This document shows positions 31,351-41,573 of a stretch of 64,000 bases of DNA, in pieces. Position numbers and translations under genes: made by a program. The notes beneath the pieces were generated by a model. That model saw only the letters and a program-made list of their open reading frames with translations. It did not search any database and was not told where the DNA came from. The stretch comes from Cryptosporidium bovis. Taxonomy: Eukaryota > Apicomplexa > Conoidasida > Eucoccidiorida > Cryptosporidiidae. The stretch's first letter is position 1. Every line of letters starts with the position of its first letter. The stretch covers positions 124,001 through 188,000 of the forward strand of contig VHIT02000017.1 of the NCBI GenBank assembly GCA_009768925.2, read 5' to 3'.

Positions 31351-32076
31351 TTACTTAATCATATTCTGGATTTTATTTGAGGTATATACTTTAAGAAAGT
31401 TTCTAATCCTATAAGAAGCGGTTTTACAGGCGATGAAGGCTTCTTGAGTAAGATTTTCAACAGCGTCTTGATCGGCTTTTCCGTTTATGTCAATAGTAAC
31501 AGGATATATTTCGTTGTCTGTGCTATTAATGGCTAATAAAATGTTAGATTTCAAGGCTTCAACTTCCATTTGAGTTAGATCATGAAAGATATATTTTCCA
31601 AACGAGCCACATGTAGCTGATACTATTAGATCCTTCATATTTATGCCTGCTAATGCCAGCGCAATGCTGGTTGCATTAATAGCTGCAGATTTAACGCTTC
31701 CATCACCCTCTACAAGCATAATATTAATATTTATCTGAGATTTATTATAAAACTCTCCTATTACAGATGAAAAGGTTTTAGATATTAGCATCGAATTTTC
31801 TGTACAAAGTTTGTCATTTTTTGTTCTTTTCCTTCTATCTTGGGAGGAAAAAGGAGCTATTTTGAAGTTACAGTTAATATTTAGACCAGGGTTGTTTCCA
31901 GATGTTGGAGTTGGACCTACAACTGATACCAACAGCTTTGTAAGCCCTTGTTCGAAGAAAATACTGCTGTCTATTCCTTTATACCTGTGATCGTATATAG
32001 TGCAGTTCATTCTTCTAATTTCGTTTGCTCTTCTTCCATCTTGACGAAAGCCCTGTGTAGAAATCAGATCATTCAT
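31351..32076 (-). CDS. RRP41: Exosome core subunit RRP41 (EXOSC4), RNase PH fold
   Basis: The product is 241 residues, the normal length. It opens with the family motif FRQDGRRANEIRRMNCTI. Next come FFEQGLTKLLVSVVGP, the Arg/Lys loop of the ring contact (SSQDRRKRTKND), LVEGDGSVKSAAINATSIAL and an AGINMKDLI segment. In eukaryotes the RNase PH ring is usually inactive and scaffolds RRP44 and RRP6; that is the likely role here. Sequence between the catalytic-like strands is conserved in layout, and there is no frame break. It lies divergent to the translesion polymerase gene. Confidence 0.9.
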   Translation of the reverse strand: MNDLISTQGFRQDGRRANEIRRMNCTIYDHRYKGIDSSIFFEQGLTKLLVSVVGPTPTSGNNPGLNINCNFKIAPFSSQDRRKRTKNDKLCTENSMLISKTFSSVIGEFYNKSQININIMLVEGDGSVKSAAINATSIALALAGINMKDLIVSATCGSFGKYIFHDLTQMEVEALKSNILLAINSTDNEIYPVTIDINGKADQDAVENLTQEAFIACKTASYRIRNFLKVYTSNKIQNMIK

Positions 32077-32693
32077 ATTCTTTTCTTTAAAAAAAAGTGA
32101 AAAATCTACAGTTTTGGACTGGCTATATATTCTTGTTAAAGCTATGTACTATATTATGGTAAAAGGTCTGGGATAATGTCATATATGAAGCGTGAATGAT
32201 CTTTTAGCCATTATAATGCTTTACTAAAGCTAACTCAATCTGGCTTTTCTTCTTTGTTAAGACTTTTTTTCCTAATTTGTTTTCTTTATTTAAATATTTT
32301 CTGGGCTTCTCTATTGCCGGCAAATAAATAAAACCCCGGTATATGAAGTTAATTAAAGGTACCAAGTAATTTATACTTGGCATCCAGCTTCCTTAAATTT
32401 GTCGTGATGTGTATTCATAAACTGAAATAAAGCATTTAATACAACTTAATATGAAAAGTAACGACCAAATGCATTTTTTTTAATTAAATCGAAATATACA
32501 CATAATTTGTAATTGTGTGCATAACGCTTGTTTCTTCCCCTTAAAGCACAAAAGTTAAATACGACATTAACTGTTTCTTTTAACAGGTATTAATCTTATT
32601 TAATTTGCTTCTCTAACAGCATTATTATTAATATATTTGAGCTCGGTGAAGATGTGATACCAATCTAAATATATTTATATCAAATTTAGAGAT
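32077..32693. promoter_or_regulatory. Divergent promoter region between RRP41 and polymerase eta
   Basis: 617 bases. It includes TTGCCGGCAA (32314-32323), a 10-base palindrome. A hairpin, CCAAGTA-ATTTA-TACTTGG, lies at 32362-32380. No gene seen. Confidence 0.4.
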
Positions 32694-34895
32694 ATGTTAA
32701 CTTTAAATACAGAAGAAAAAGATGACCTAGTACTGTTTAGTGACATAAGTTCAGATTTTAGAACGAAATATAATCGAAAACTCGTTCCAAAAGTAATATC
32801 CTTAATAGATATGGATGCATTTTTTGCCCAGGTTTGTCACATTGTATACAATATACCTAGGGAAAAACCACTGGCTGTTATACATAATAACTTGGTTCTA
32901 GCTCTAAACTATCCTTCAAAAGAAAAAGGACTTAACAGAGGAATGAGCAAAGAACAGGTACTGTCAATTTGTCCTGAAATAGTCATTCCGAAAAACATAT
33001 TCGTAGATGCATTGCCAGCATATAAAGGTGGTGAAAACGAACATTCTCCAGGTAAAAACTACGATTTTAATTTACATTTGGAAGACAGTAAAGAACAAAG
33101 CAAAACAAAATACACTAAAACTGATGAAGTTCAGAATGATGCAGATAAAAAAGTTTCATTAGACATATTTAGAAAAGCATCAAAATTAGTTTTTAAATTA
33201 CTAACAAGTTATTTACCATATTGTAAATCACAAATAGCCTCTATAGATGAAATTTACTTCGATCTAACAGAATTAATAATAAACATCTTCGATGTTTACA
33301 TTGAAATAGAGTATGAGACCGATTGTATTGAGTGCATTAAAAAAATAGAAGAATTGAACAAATATTTGTGTATTAGTAGTGAATACAGTATTGATGAGAG
33401 TAACATTAAAGATCTGATGAAAAACAAGAAAATAATAAACTATATAGAGTTGTTGTTTCCAGAATTGTTTAAAAAGGAGGAATTTAGAAATATAGTTTGT
33501 GAACTATACGATTATAACGAAAATACCAGTGTAAATAATAATAATGAGGATTCAAATAGCAGTTACTTTGGAATCACAAATTTAACATTTAAAGAAATGT
33601 GTTTAATTATAGGTTCAACGATAATTTACAGGGCAAGGAAGAGATTACTAAATGAGACAACATATACATGTAGTTCAGGTATATATGTAAATAAATTATA
33701 TTCTAAAATGATGAGTTCTATGAGAAAACCTAATAATCAGGTTTTGTTGTTACCTAGGTGGTTTGAGAGATATATAAGCGAAACAAACGTACTAAAACTA
33801 AGATACTTGGGTGGAAAACTGGGAAGGAGAATCACTGAGTTATTACCCAAGGTAAGTACAATCAAAGATTTACAAAAATATAATGTGTTGCAATTAATTG
33901 ACTTATTTGGAAATAAAAATGGAACATATTTGTACAATTCATCAAGAGGAATAGACAATGACTCTGTTGTATCAAATAACAAAATAAGCAGTATGCAGTC
34001 ATCTAAAATATTCGGAATCCCACTTAAAAATATAGATGATGTGGAAAAATGGTTGAAAGTGTTTTCAAATGAACTTTATCATAGAAATTATAACAACTAT
34101 AAGCAATATAAAAACAAGCCAACTAAAATAGGCGTTAAACTGAAGGATAGCAACGGCATCATTAAGATTAAAACAAGTGATTTTAGATACAAATCAGACA
34201 TACCGACAGTTAATGAAATATATGAATGTTCTAAACATATACTTTACACCAAGTTTGACAATAATGGTGCAGATATATCTTTTACAAATAAGAGAAAACC
34301 TGCAAATGTTAAATTTCCTTTGCCTTGCAAATATTTAGGAGTTTCTTTATCAGGCTATGCTAGAATAGTCAATAACAAAAAAATCAGTTTTGGATTTCTC
34401 TCTAATTCAAAAATTAAAAAATTCAACAACACCCATGCCGACAATAATATGGCTTTTAACTGTAAAAACGGAATCCAAACTGGTAACGATAATGATACAC
34501 ACAAGTTAGTTCAGGGCTTTGATCAGGATAATCTAAATACCGAGTATTTTGATACAGATCTAATTTTGATGGAGGAATTAGAATCTCAGATAACAGAAAG
34601 TAATAACGACTACTACACCACTAAAGAGGACTTTATCCATGGAAGTCACGTTATTTCAAATATAACATCATCACAAGATTCAATAAAAATTAAAAAAATA
34701 TACAACAACTGGCCGTTCGAGTATAAATATTTGGACAGAAAAAGTACCTTATCTAGGGTAAAAAAGAAATCTACTAATCTCAGCATCAAAAGAATTCCCT
34801 CTTCAAATAGAAAAATTGATTTAATAGACATGACTAGACCTACGAATAGCCGAACTAGCAAAGGCTACATACAAACAAAACTGCCCTTTAAATAG
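32694..34895 (+). CDS. Y-family translesion DNA polymerase, eta type
   Basis: The product is 733 residues. The catalytic core is recognisable: LIDMDAFFAQV with the first metal-binding acidic residues at D39 and D41, then NYPSKEKGLNRGMSKEQVL (the Y-family finger segment). The SIDEIYFDLT block (184-193) carries the second catalytic acidic pair. A thumb-type helix-hairpin-helix region follows (LRYLGGKLGRRITELLPKVS). Insertions of low complexity separate core motifs, which is usual in apicomplexans. Eta rather than kappa or REV1 is suggested by the order and the finger region; iota cannot be excluded. The C-terminus ends SKGYIQTKLPFK, which resembles a PCNA-interacting (PIP) box. No C2H2 ubiquitin-binding zinc finger is visible. 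It bypasses UV-type lesions in the nucleus. Confidence 0.85.
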   Translation: MLTLNTEEKDDLVLFSDISSDFRTKYNRKLVPKVISLIDMDAFFAQVCHIVYNIPREKPLAVIHNNLVLALNYPSKEKGLNRGMSKEQVLSICPEIVIPKNIFVDALPAYKGGENEHSPGKNYDFNLHLEDSKEQSKTKYTKTDEVQNDADKKVSLDIFRKASKLVFKLLTSYLPYCKSQIASIDEIYFDLTELIINIFDVYIEIEYETDCIECIKKIEELNKYLCISSEYSIDESNIKDLMKNKKIINYIELLFPELFKKEEFRNIVCELYDYNENTSVNNNNEDSNSSYFGITNLTFKEMCLIIGSTIIYRARKRLLNETTYTCSSGIYVNKLYSKMMSSMRKPNNQVLLLPRWFERYISETNVLKLRYLGGKLGRRITELLPKVSTIKDLQKYNVLQLIDLFGNKNGTYLYNSSRGIDNDSVVSNNKISSMQSSKIFGIPLKNIDDVEKWLKVFSNELYHRNYNNYKQYKNKPTKIGVKLKDSNGIIKIKTSDFRYKSDIPTVNEIYECSKHILYTKFDNNGADISFTNKRKPANVKFPLPCKYLGVSLSGYARIVNNKKISFGFLSNSKIKKFNNTHADNNMAFNCKNGIQTGNDNDTHKLVQGFDQDNLNTEYFDTDLILMEELESQITESNNDYYTTKEDFIHGSHVISNITSSQDSIKIKKIYNNWPFEYKYLDRKSTLSRVKKKSTNLSIKRIPSSNRKIDLIDMTRPTNSRTSKGYIQTKLPFK

Positions 34896-35071
34896 ACTCC
34901 ACAGAATAAACATAAAATAACATGTAGTCCGGTTTCACTGTATCTTTCTCCTAATATTTAGTATTTATACAAAAAAACTGACATTTCTATCATTCAAAGT
35001 CATTTAAAAACGAAAATGAGCAAAAAATAGCCTTCTTATTATTCTACTAAACTACCAATAGTAATATTAAT

Positions 35072-35575
35072 CTAGAAAAGACGGAATTGCTTACGAGCAG
35101 TTCCAAATATTTGATTCTTTTCAACCTTCAATACATTGAATCTAATGGTTTTGGACAGTGGTCGGCATTGTCCCATTGTAATAATGTCACCTTCCTTAAC
35201 ATCGAAACATGGGGAACAATGGACCGATACATTTTTGTGTCTCTTTTCGAATCTGTTGTACTTTGCTACGTACTTTAGGTAGTTTCTTCTGACGACGATC
35301 GTTCTCTTCATCTTAGTAGATATACACATACCTTTTAATATACGCCCCCTAATACTTACATTGCCAGTAAATGGGCATTTCTTGTCAATATAAATCCCTG
35401 TCTTGGCTTCTGTAGGTATTGAGAAACCCAAGCCTGGGTCCCTGAAGTATCTCGGAATTTTTGCTCCCTTTTTTGATAGAAGACGCTTATCTCCCAAAAA
35501 CACAGTCTCTTGTTTTTGGAATGCCTTCTCAGTTTGAGCGTCTATTGCTGTTGCTTGGCGAGCCTTGGAAGACAT
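35072..35575 (-). CDS. RPS11: 40S ribosomal protein S11 (uS17)
   Basis: The product is 167 residues starting at ATG 35575. It shows the eukaryotic S11 N-terminus ([17 protein letters not shown]), the central PYYKDIGLGFKTP-type block read here as [17 protein letters not shown], and the uS17 core. That core includes [32 protein letters not shown] and [15 protein letters not shown]-terminal [16 protein letters not shown] follows. There is no intron. It is convergent with the polymerase gene, 176 bases between stops. An E2F-like GGCGGGAAA lies about 340 bases upstream. Confidence 0.96.
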   Translation of the reverse strand: MSSKARQATAIDAQTEKAFQKQETVFLGDKRLLSKKGAKIPRYFRDPGLGFSIPTEAKTGIYIDKKCPFTGNVSIRGRILKGMCISTKMKRTIVVRRNYLKYVAKYNRFEKRHKNVSVHCSPCFDVKEGDIITMGQCRPLSKTIRFNVLKVEKNQIFGTARKQFRLF

Positions 35576-36125
35576 TTTACTTTAACTCTTTTGACTTTAA
35601 TTTGAGTCTAAACAATCACGTTTATGTATCTAATCCCAAACAGGCTTCTTTATGTTTAAAGTGGAAAAAAAACCCGTAAGTCAATTCCTACAACGAATTA
35701 ATTTTACTTCCTGTCTCTTTATCTAAATCTCGATACCATTAATTATACATTAATGTGGTTTTTTTTGAGACGCGACAGTTAATAATACTTATTTAAAAAA
35801 TAAATAATTAATTAGTATAAATGTACTACAATAACTAACAATTATGCCTTTTTACTATTTATTTTAGTAATATTGATAATCGTCTCTACTTATATATGCC
35901 TGTAAAGAAAACAGGCGGGAAATTCAGAGTTGATTCAGGAAGAAAATTGCATTTGAATTAAAATTCGACATTTAAATGTATTAATTAATGGTAACAATAA
36001 CAAAAAATACACTTTGTGTGTGTTCTATTCATTGGAATGTTTCGAAGTTGTTTCTCTCTGAATCCTGCACAATTTTGTCTATGCCATGTCAATTATTGCT
36101 ATTTACGCCAGATTTTGCCTTGGAT
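35576..36125. promoter_or_regulatory. Upstream region of RPS11
   Basis: 550 bases without a gene. CAGGCGGGAAATT (GGCGGG at 35914-35919) is a strong E2F-like match. The remainder is AT-rich with a poly-T run near 35759. Confidence 0.4.
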
Positions 36126-37170
36126 CTATAAGACAAGGTAGTTATTCTTTGCATAAATTGTTTTATTTAAGATACATAAAGTAAGCATTGGAGTAGTCAA
36201 TGCGAGATTGTCGTATTCACCCCCGAAAAGTTCCAATATGGTTATGACAATGGAAGTAAAAACTCGAAGTAGTAAATTGCTTCCGAGAGCATATGTTGTC
36301 AGCAATGACACTATGAATATGGAAAGTGAGCCTGTCACCTGTAAAGAAAATTAGTACTATATAGTATTGTTGAATCAAGTAAAAGGCTTTTGCTTGTTAG
36401 AATCATTTATTTTTGGACGCTCCAATTGTAGTCGTGGTGGTAAGGGGAAATAACACCTATAACAATGTTTACCACCAATTTATGTTAAAACTATTATGTA
36501 TTCTAACGCTTAAATGTTGATACTTCAGCCTTTTCTCAGAGTAGCAATAAACTTACGGTTTTTTCCCCATATAATTTTGGTTCAGGAAAAGCATTCCCTA
36601 TTATTGCTCCAATAGGGTCACTGTAAATGGAAGGTGCGAAGTAATTAAAATCTAAATTAAACAATGACCAAATACAGACGAGAATACCAAAAAAGAGTAT
36701 TCCCTTGTCATTAGGCCTTGCAAATTTGAATTTAAATACATCGGGAAATACCCAAACTAACACGACTATCAACGTTGCCATACAAATTTTCAATATTCTA
36801 TTTTCAGGTGTGTTCGGTACAAATAGAGCATATGTGCCTGCAAACATATGCACCAATTTTCTATAATAATTGCCAATAATATAGGTATTCAATTTTACGA
36901 AGTGTTAAGTAAACACAGAAAAAGTAAAGTTTGATTAAGTCAATAATTAGGAAAGAAAAAAATAACGACAGGAAAAATAGCTTTTAAACAGATTTCTAAA
37001 TAGTGACTCTATTATTGATAACACTCTTTACAAACTGTCTAAAACCATCCGTTCCTGATTATTTGTATATTTCAATTAATTTACCTCGTATGCATAATTG
37101 AAAAGTAGTTCGTATTTTGCAAAAATAATACTACTAGTAAAAATAAAACCAAATAAATCAGTATTGCCAT
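36126..37170 (-). CDS. Polytopic CTP-dependent lipid kinase-like protein (phytol/dolichol kinase, DGK1 group), three exons
   Basis: Three exons fit in phase: 37170-37085, 36860-36557 and 36338-36126. Introns are 224 nt (donor GTAAAT, acceptor ATTATAG) and 218 nt (donor GTAAGT, acceptor TTACAG). The product is 200 residues with about five or six hydrophobic spans. Family features are RKLVHMFAG at 29-37, formed across the first splice; SDPIGAIIGNAF at about 109-120; and GEKTVTGSLSIFIVSL, formed across the second splice. The last is ELFGGEYDNLALTTP. These match the phytol kinase/dolichol kinase/CTP-diacylglycerol kinase fold (D-A-x-x-x-G-x-x-x-G, GK-x-x-E-GS, DN-x-x-x-P). The likely reaction is CTP-dependent phosphorylation of a lipid alcohol at the ER; substrate unknown. 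Both splices restoring conserved motifs makes the model convincing. Confidence 0.8.
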
Positions 37171-37680
37171 CCTTACAAGCCACTGCTTGCATATGTCTGC
37201 GTACTCATAACAAAATATATAATCGTTAATGCTTTACTATTATTTTCATTATCTCGCTTACATATACACATATGTGCTAGACCCTTATTAATTTGTGGTA
37301 TGTTTCTCGTGATTTAGGAATAAGGCGCCAATTCTCAGTTAGGTGAAATGGCAAATTTTACTTTTTGAACATAGTTTAAAATAAATAGCATTTGTCGAAA
37401 ATACAATTACTATTATTATCTTTGTCTACAGAAGTAGTGTTTGCGAATGCTTTCAAGATAAGAAGTGAAAAGAAGATAATAAGGTGGTAACGTGAACTGC
37501 ATATTGTCGAGACCATTCATTTTCCAAATAAAAGAAAATAGGTTACCTTAACTTTATATGAATTAAGATTCAAAACTTTGGTTATACTTTTTTGAGTATA
37601 GAGTTAACTATTAAGGTTAAAAAGCAACCAAATATCAATAAGTTTTACCCAAACTGTCATAAACTGAGTAAGACTAAACA
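37171..37680. promoter_or_regulatory. Divergent promoter region between lipid kinase-like and SRP40-like genes
   Basis: 510 bases. AAGGCGCCAATT (GGCGCC at 37324-37329) sits 154 bases from the minus-strand start and about 350 from the plus-strand one. No gene seen. Confidence 0.45.
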
Positions 37681-38379
37681 ATGAATAATGTTGATTATAA
37701 ATTAGCATGTTTGTGGTTAATTAGGGAATCCCTGGAGGATTTGAAGTTGTCAAAAGCAGTAAAATGCATAAACAAAAGCCATCCTGAGTTGGAAAGTATT
37801 GGGAATAGATCATTAAAACTGTATAAAAGGATTCCAGATTTAGAACAACTGATTAGATACTATTGTGAAAATAAAGGTTTAGAAAATAATGATTCTGAGG
37901 AAAACAAACAAAAAAGCAAGTCTGCAAGTGTAGAAAAAGTGAATCTGAACAAACATGAAAAGAAAAGGAAGCACAAACAAGAGAGGAAAGATGAGGATAT
38001 AGATAGCAATATTAGTAATAAAAAGAATAAAACTGAAAATTTAAGTGACAATAATGATAATTACGAAAGCACTCATTGGGATTCTAATAATGACGAGTCT
38101 TCCGTTTCAGCCTCGGTACAAAACAGGTTTAAAAGAATAGATGAGAGTAAATACATGGACAAACTATCTGATAGTAGACTAAATAACAATTCATATTGGA
38201 ACATGAAAAAATACAGTAATCATTCTGATAACTTTGCTTCTAAAGCTGCTCTTGAACTTGGGCAGGTTAGAGGTAAGGGTTTCAGGCATGAAAAAGCTAA
38301 AAAAAAGAGATGTTCCTGGAAAGGTAATGGAACTATTTCTACCGGTGTAAGTTCCATACAGTTTAGTGATTCCGATTAG
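37681..38379 (+). CDS. SRP40/Nopp140 C-terminal-domain protein
   Basis: The product is 232 residues. The C-terminal 80 residues match the SRP40/NOLC1 domain: FKRIDESKYMDKLSDSRLNN, SYW, then SKAALELGQVRGKGFRHEKA and KKKRCSWKGNGTISTGVSSI. The family reads PFxRVxxxxxx-LxDNxYxxxxGxxxxxxLxxTxGKGFRxEKxKKKRGSYRGGxI, with GVxSxKF at the end. The N-terminal 60 residues form a LisH-like helical pair (YKLACLWLIRESLEDLKLSK), and the middle is Lys/Glu/Asn-rich, like the acidic and basic repeats of Nopp140. Nopp140 chaperones snoRNPs between nucleolus and Cajal bodies, which ties in with NAF1 in the same window. It is much shorter than animal Nopp140. Confidence 0.88.
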   Translation: MNNVDYKLACLWLIRESLEDLKLSKAVKCINKSHPELESIGNRSLKLYKRIPDLEQLIRYYCENKGLENNDSEENKQKSKSASVEKVNLNKHEKKRKHKQERKDEDIDSNISNKKNKTENLSDNNDNYESTHWDSNNDESSVSASVQNRFKRIDESKYMDKLSDSRLNNNSYWNMKKYSNHSDNFASKAALELGQVRGKGFRHEKAKKKRCSWKGNGTISTGVSSIQFSDSD

Positions 38380-39092
38380 GTGATTAAGCGACACATATAT
38401 TTTTCATTCTTATTTGAACTGCATGAACATTCTAAAAATCACTTTCATTTTTTCCCCATTATTTTTATTGTCAAGTATCTTATTACTACGTTTGTTTTCT
38501 TCATTCACAAGTTTACTGTTGTGCGTCTATTTCGTTTGTGTTGGAACATATCATAAGTAATATTTCATTAAGAAAATTCACTATTTCTGTGAAATTGATT
38601 TATTTATTTCATTTCTTTTTGCTGTTTTAATTTTTTTTATTCCTGATATTTTATTTTTTCTAAATACAACTTGCATAAATAGATTTGTTGGGCGGGTTTT
38701 ACTTTTTCTTTCATTTACTTTAGACTTATTTGGGAAAAAAATTTACAAATTAGGTTTGTATTAGTATATATTTGAGTGTTAAGGTCAGAGTGTGAAAATA
38801 CAAATATAATTAAACAACAGTCAAATTGTTATTATCATCGGCTAGCAACATTAACAGCATAATTTCAAGTGCTTTATATGTGCTCTGATATAAGAAATAT
38901 ACATACCACTAGTCATTATAACGCATTTTGTTAACAAATAAACAAAACACACCACCTTATTGAGTTATGAAGTTAATAAGCATAGAATTGGCATTTTTTT
39001 CCAAGTTATAATAGAATTGCGACATTAGAGAAAAAATATATACAAGAAACACTAAATTTACTTGCTGAATGTTTATTTAAAATAAACTCATT
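38380..39092. promoter_or_regulatory. Intergenic region upstream of Bet1
   Basis: 713 bases, very T-rich in its first half. TTGGGCGGGTTTT (GGCGGG at 38691-38696) resembles the E2F-like element, about 400 bases before Bet1. No gene seen. Confidence 0.4.
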
Positions 39093-39563
39093 ATGGAAAT
39101 AAAGGACAAGAGGTCTAGCTTGTTTTCAACTATGAATGGTAGAAATAGGTATGCGAAATTCGATGATGACAAAAATAATAGGGGAGGATTGTTCGGTGGA
39201 AGTAATAACAATTTGGTAAGTTTAAATAATATACTTTGTAGCATTATTATTTTTTACTCTTTCCATCATTTAACAAATTAGTCAATTTTAGAGGAGCAAA
39301 ATGATCAATACATGATCGATTTAGAGGCGAAAGTACAAGATTTAAAATACATAAGTACAACAATGAGGCAACAAGTAAAGGAAAGCAATGATTTGCTCTC
39401 AAATTTAACAGAAGAGATGGGTTCTTTTGGACTTTTATTGAAAGGAACGATTACCAAAATTAAATCACTTAGTGGCACTGGCAACTGGAAACACGTATGG
39501 GCAATGACACTATTTATTTTTTTTGTATTCCTATTAATGTATATGTTATTTAAGAGGAATTAA
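39093..39563 (+). CDS. BET1: Bet1-type Qc-SNARE, two exons
   Basis: Exon 1 is 39093-39215 and exon 2 is 39282-39563, with a 66-nt intron between a GTAAGT donor and an AAATTAG acceptor. A second AG ten bases downstream would break the frame. The product is 134 residues. The SNARE helix runs from about 44 (LEEQNDQYMIDLEAKVQDLK) to 100, with Bet1-like layers and a SFGLLLKGTITKIKSL end matching the family GGLLGGTMGRVK. It closes with a C-terminal anchor (VWAMTLFIFFVFLLMYMLF) and a three-residue lumenal tail. Bet1 works in ER-to-Golgi and intra-Golgi fusion. It is convergent with the TAF11-like gene. Confidence 0.88.
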
Positions 39564-39769
39564 GAAGAATTTAATAAGTAAATAACTTTTAAATAAGTAA
39601 TAGGACAGTTATAAAAACAAGTAAAATAATAGTTTAATCTAAATCCGTAACTATTAACGCTCATTTGTTCCTTGTTTATTCAACATAATATAATATATTT
39701 TAAGACATGTATTTTTTTGTTCGTGATGTTATTTATTTCAATGTGTAATTACACTTGCATCCACCAATA

Positions 39770-40384
39770 TTATATATTTGGTATAAGATCCCTTTGGTTT
39801 GTGAAAGCATTATAAATAGTGTGAACATTAATTACATTTGCGTTTTTATTACCATTTGATTTGTCTTTATTCATTTGTTTGTTTACTTTAGCCATTAGTT
39901 CTAAAACAAATATCTTTGAAGCAGAGGAAACGACTAGTGCTATTTCTTCGATATTACTTGGAATGTATCTGTTTTTTTGTTGCAATATCGATTGAATATA
40001 GCTCAAGCTATCTTCACTTGTGTCATTTTCATTTTCAAAACTAACATATCCAGAACTAATTAAATAATCCAATATCTCAGACCTGTCAAATCCGGAACTT
40101 CTGCAATTCTGTATGGTTGAATCTATAACTTCATCACCCGTAACTTCACTACTATCACTCGCTTTTACAGAAACGTATTCAAGAATCAAATCTATTTCTT
40201 CGTCATTTAATAATTCATTATTTTCGTCCTTCTTTTCGGGACTTCTTTTTAAATCTGAACCATTATTACCATCATTAACAATGTAAGAATAATCTATTTC
40301 TTCCTCTATATTGAATACATCATCATTTGTAATGTTAGATGAGCTTTCTGTGAATTTGTCATTATAATCACTCATTGTCGACAT
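39770..40384 (-). CDS. TAF11-like histone-fold protein (TFIID subunit)
   Basis: The product is 204 residues. The N-terminal 130 residues are acidic and Asn/Ser-rich. The C-terminal part matches the TAF11 (TAFII28) histone fold in layout: an alpha-1-like stretch, then IPSNIEEIALVVSSASKIFV, corresponding to the family NVVIAMSGISKVFVGE. A long second helix (LELMAKVNKQMN), an insertion of Lys/Asn, and VHTIYNAFTNQRDLIPN follow, the last matching HMREAVRRLKxxGxIPN. The partner would be TAF13 in TFIID. Similarity is partial, so another histone-fold factor is possible, but the IPN ending favours TAF11. Confidence 0.68.
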   Translation of the reverse strand: MSTMSDYNDKFTESSSNITNDDVFNIEEEIDYSYIVNDGNNGSDLKRSPEKKDENNELLNDEEIDLILEYVSVKASDSSEVTGDEVIDSTIQNCRSSGFDRSEILDYLISSGYVSFENENDTSEDSLSYIQSILQQKNRYIPSNIEEIALVVSSASKIFVLELMAKVNKQMNKDKSNGNKNANVINVHTIYNAFTNQRDLIPNI

Positions 40385-41573
40385 ATGCCATAACTACAGG
40401 AAGTAGATACTTCTAATAGAAAGTTATAACAAAATAAGTTGATTTACCAGAACTTCAACTAGTTAAGAGTTTATTCAAGTCCTTCCTAACACCTAATTAA
40501 TTGCTTATTTTCAAACTTGTTTCTGTTTTTTCCCAAAAAAAATGGTGTTTCCCAAACTCAATGAAAAAGGGTTAACTTATCACTAAAAAAACCAAAATAA
40601 AGCTTTAACAATCTACTATGTTCATACGTGACAATTTATCTCACCCTTGAAATCATTAAAAACCTAATACAACCCCAGTTTAACTTCTATTCACAACTGG
40701 ATTAAAGGCGCCAATGTCAAAAAAATAACTATTTTAGACAGATCTGAAAGAAAATGCGAAAGATGTTTTGGATGAGTGTAATCTATATTTGTTGACGAAG
40801 CGAAGGGAGAGGAAAATATTTGGCAGTTAATACCGAATGAGCAGTTTTTTTAACTTTATTGGACCCAAAGTGAGGCTAATAACAATAAGAAATAAGCATA
40901 AGTGAATTATTAAACTCACTTTAAGGAGGAAAAAACTGGACAAACAGGATGAAATAGAGCATAACCAATGCTCTGAATTTACAACACATTCATTTTATTT
41001 TCATTAGTGTATATACTTTTTTAATATAGAATTTATTTTTAAAATGAAGTGTGTAAGTAGGTATTCATGTGTGAGCATGTGCAAATAAATAATTTTTTTC
41101 TTGATATTAAAGCCCAAGTACTTATACACGAAATAATGTTACTTTGAAAAAGATTTTATAAGTACATTTTTAAGGTACATTTTTTAAGCAACAAAACAAT
41201 ATATATAGCTGGGTTTTAAACAGTTGATGATTTTATAAAATTAAGACGAAAACATTTTTGTTGGAATTACAATTATTTATTCACTACTCATATACTCATA
41301 CTGTTACTTTACTCTTAAGAAAATAAAACTTCAAGTAACTATATAATTTCCACCTTAACTTATGTTTTTGGGCTAAATTTAATACACATATTAATGGATA
41401 AAGATCGAAATAAAGAGGTATAGATTTAATATAGTGATTTTTTTTTACCAAGATTGAATAGTAGAGTAAAATAAAGTATTTCATATTATGTATTTTATAC
41501 ATAAAAATATATAATAAACGGGTAATAGATACAATTTCATCTTATAGCAGGTAACTTGTGATACATAGAAAAA
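40385..41573. promoter_or_regulatory. Long divergent region between TAF11-like and secreted repeat protein genes
   Basis: About 1.2 kb with no gene. AAAGGCGCCAATG (GGCGCC at 40707-40712) lies 323 bases upstream of the TAF11-like gene. The part near 41573 is AT-rich with poly-T runs. Confidence 0.4.
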
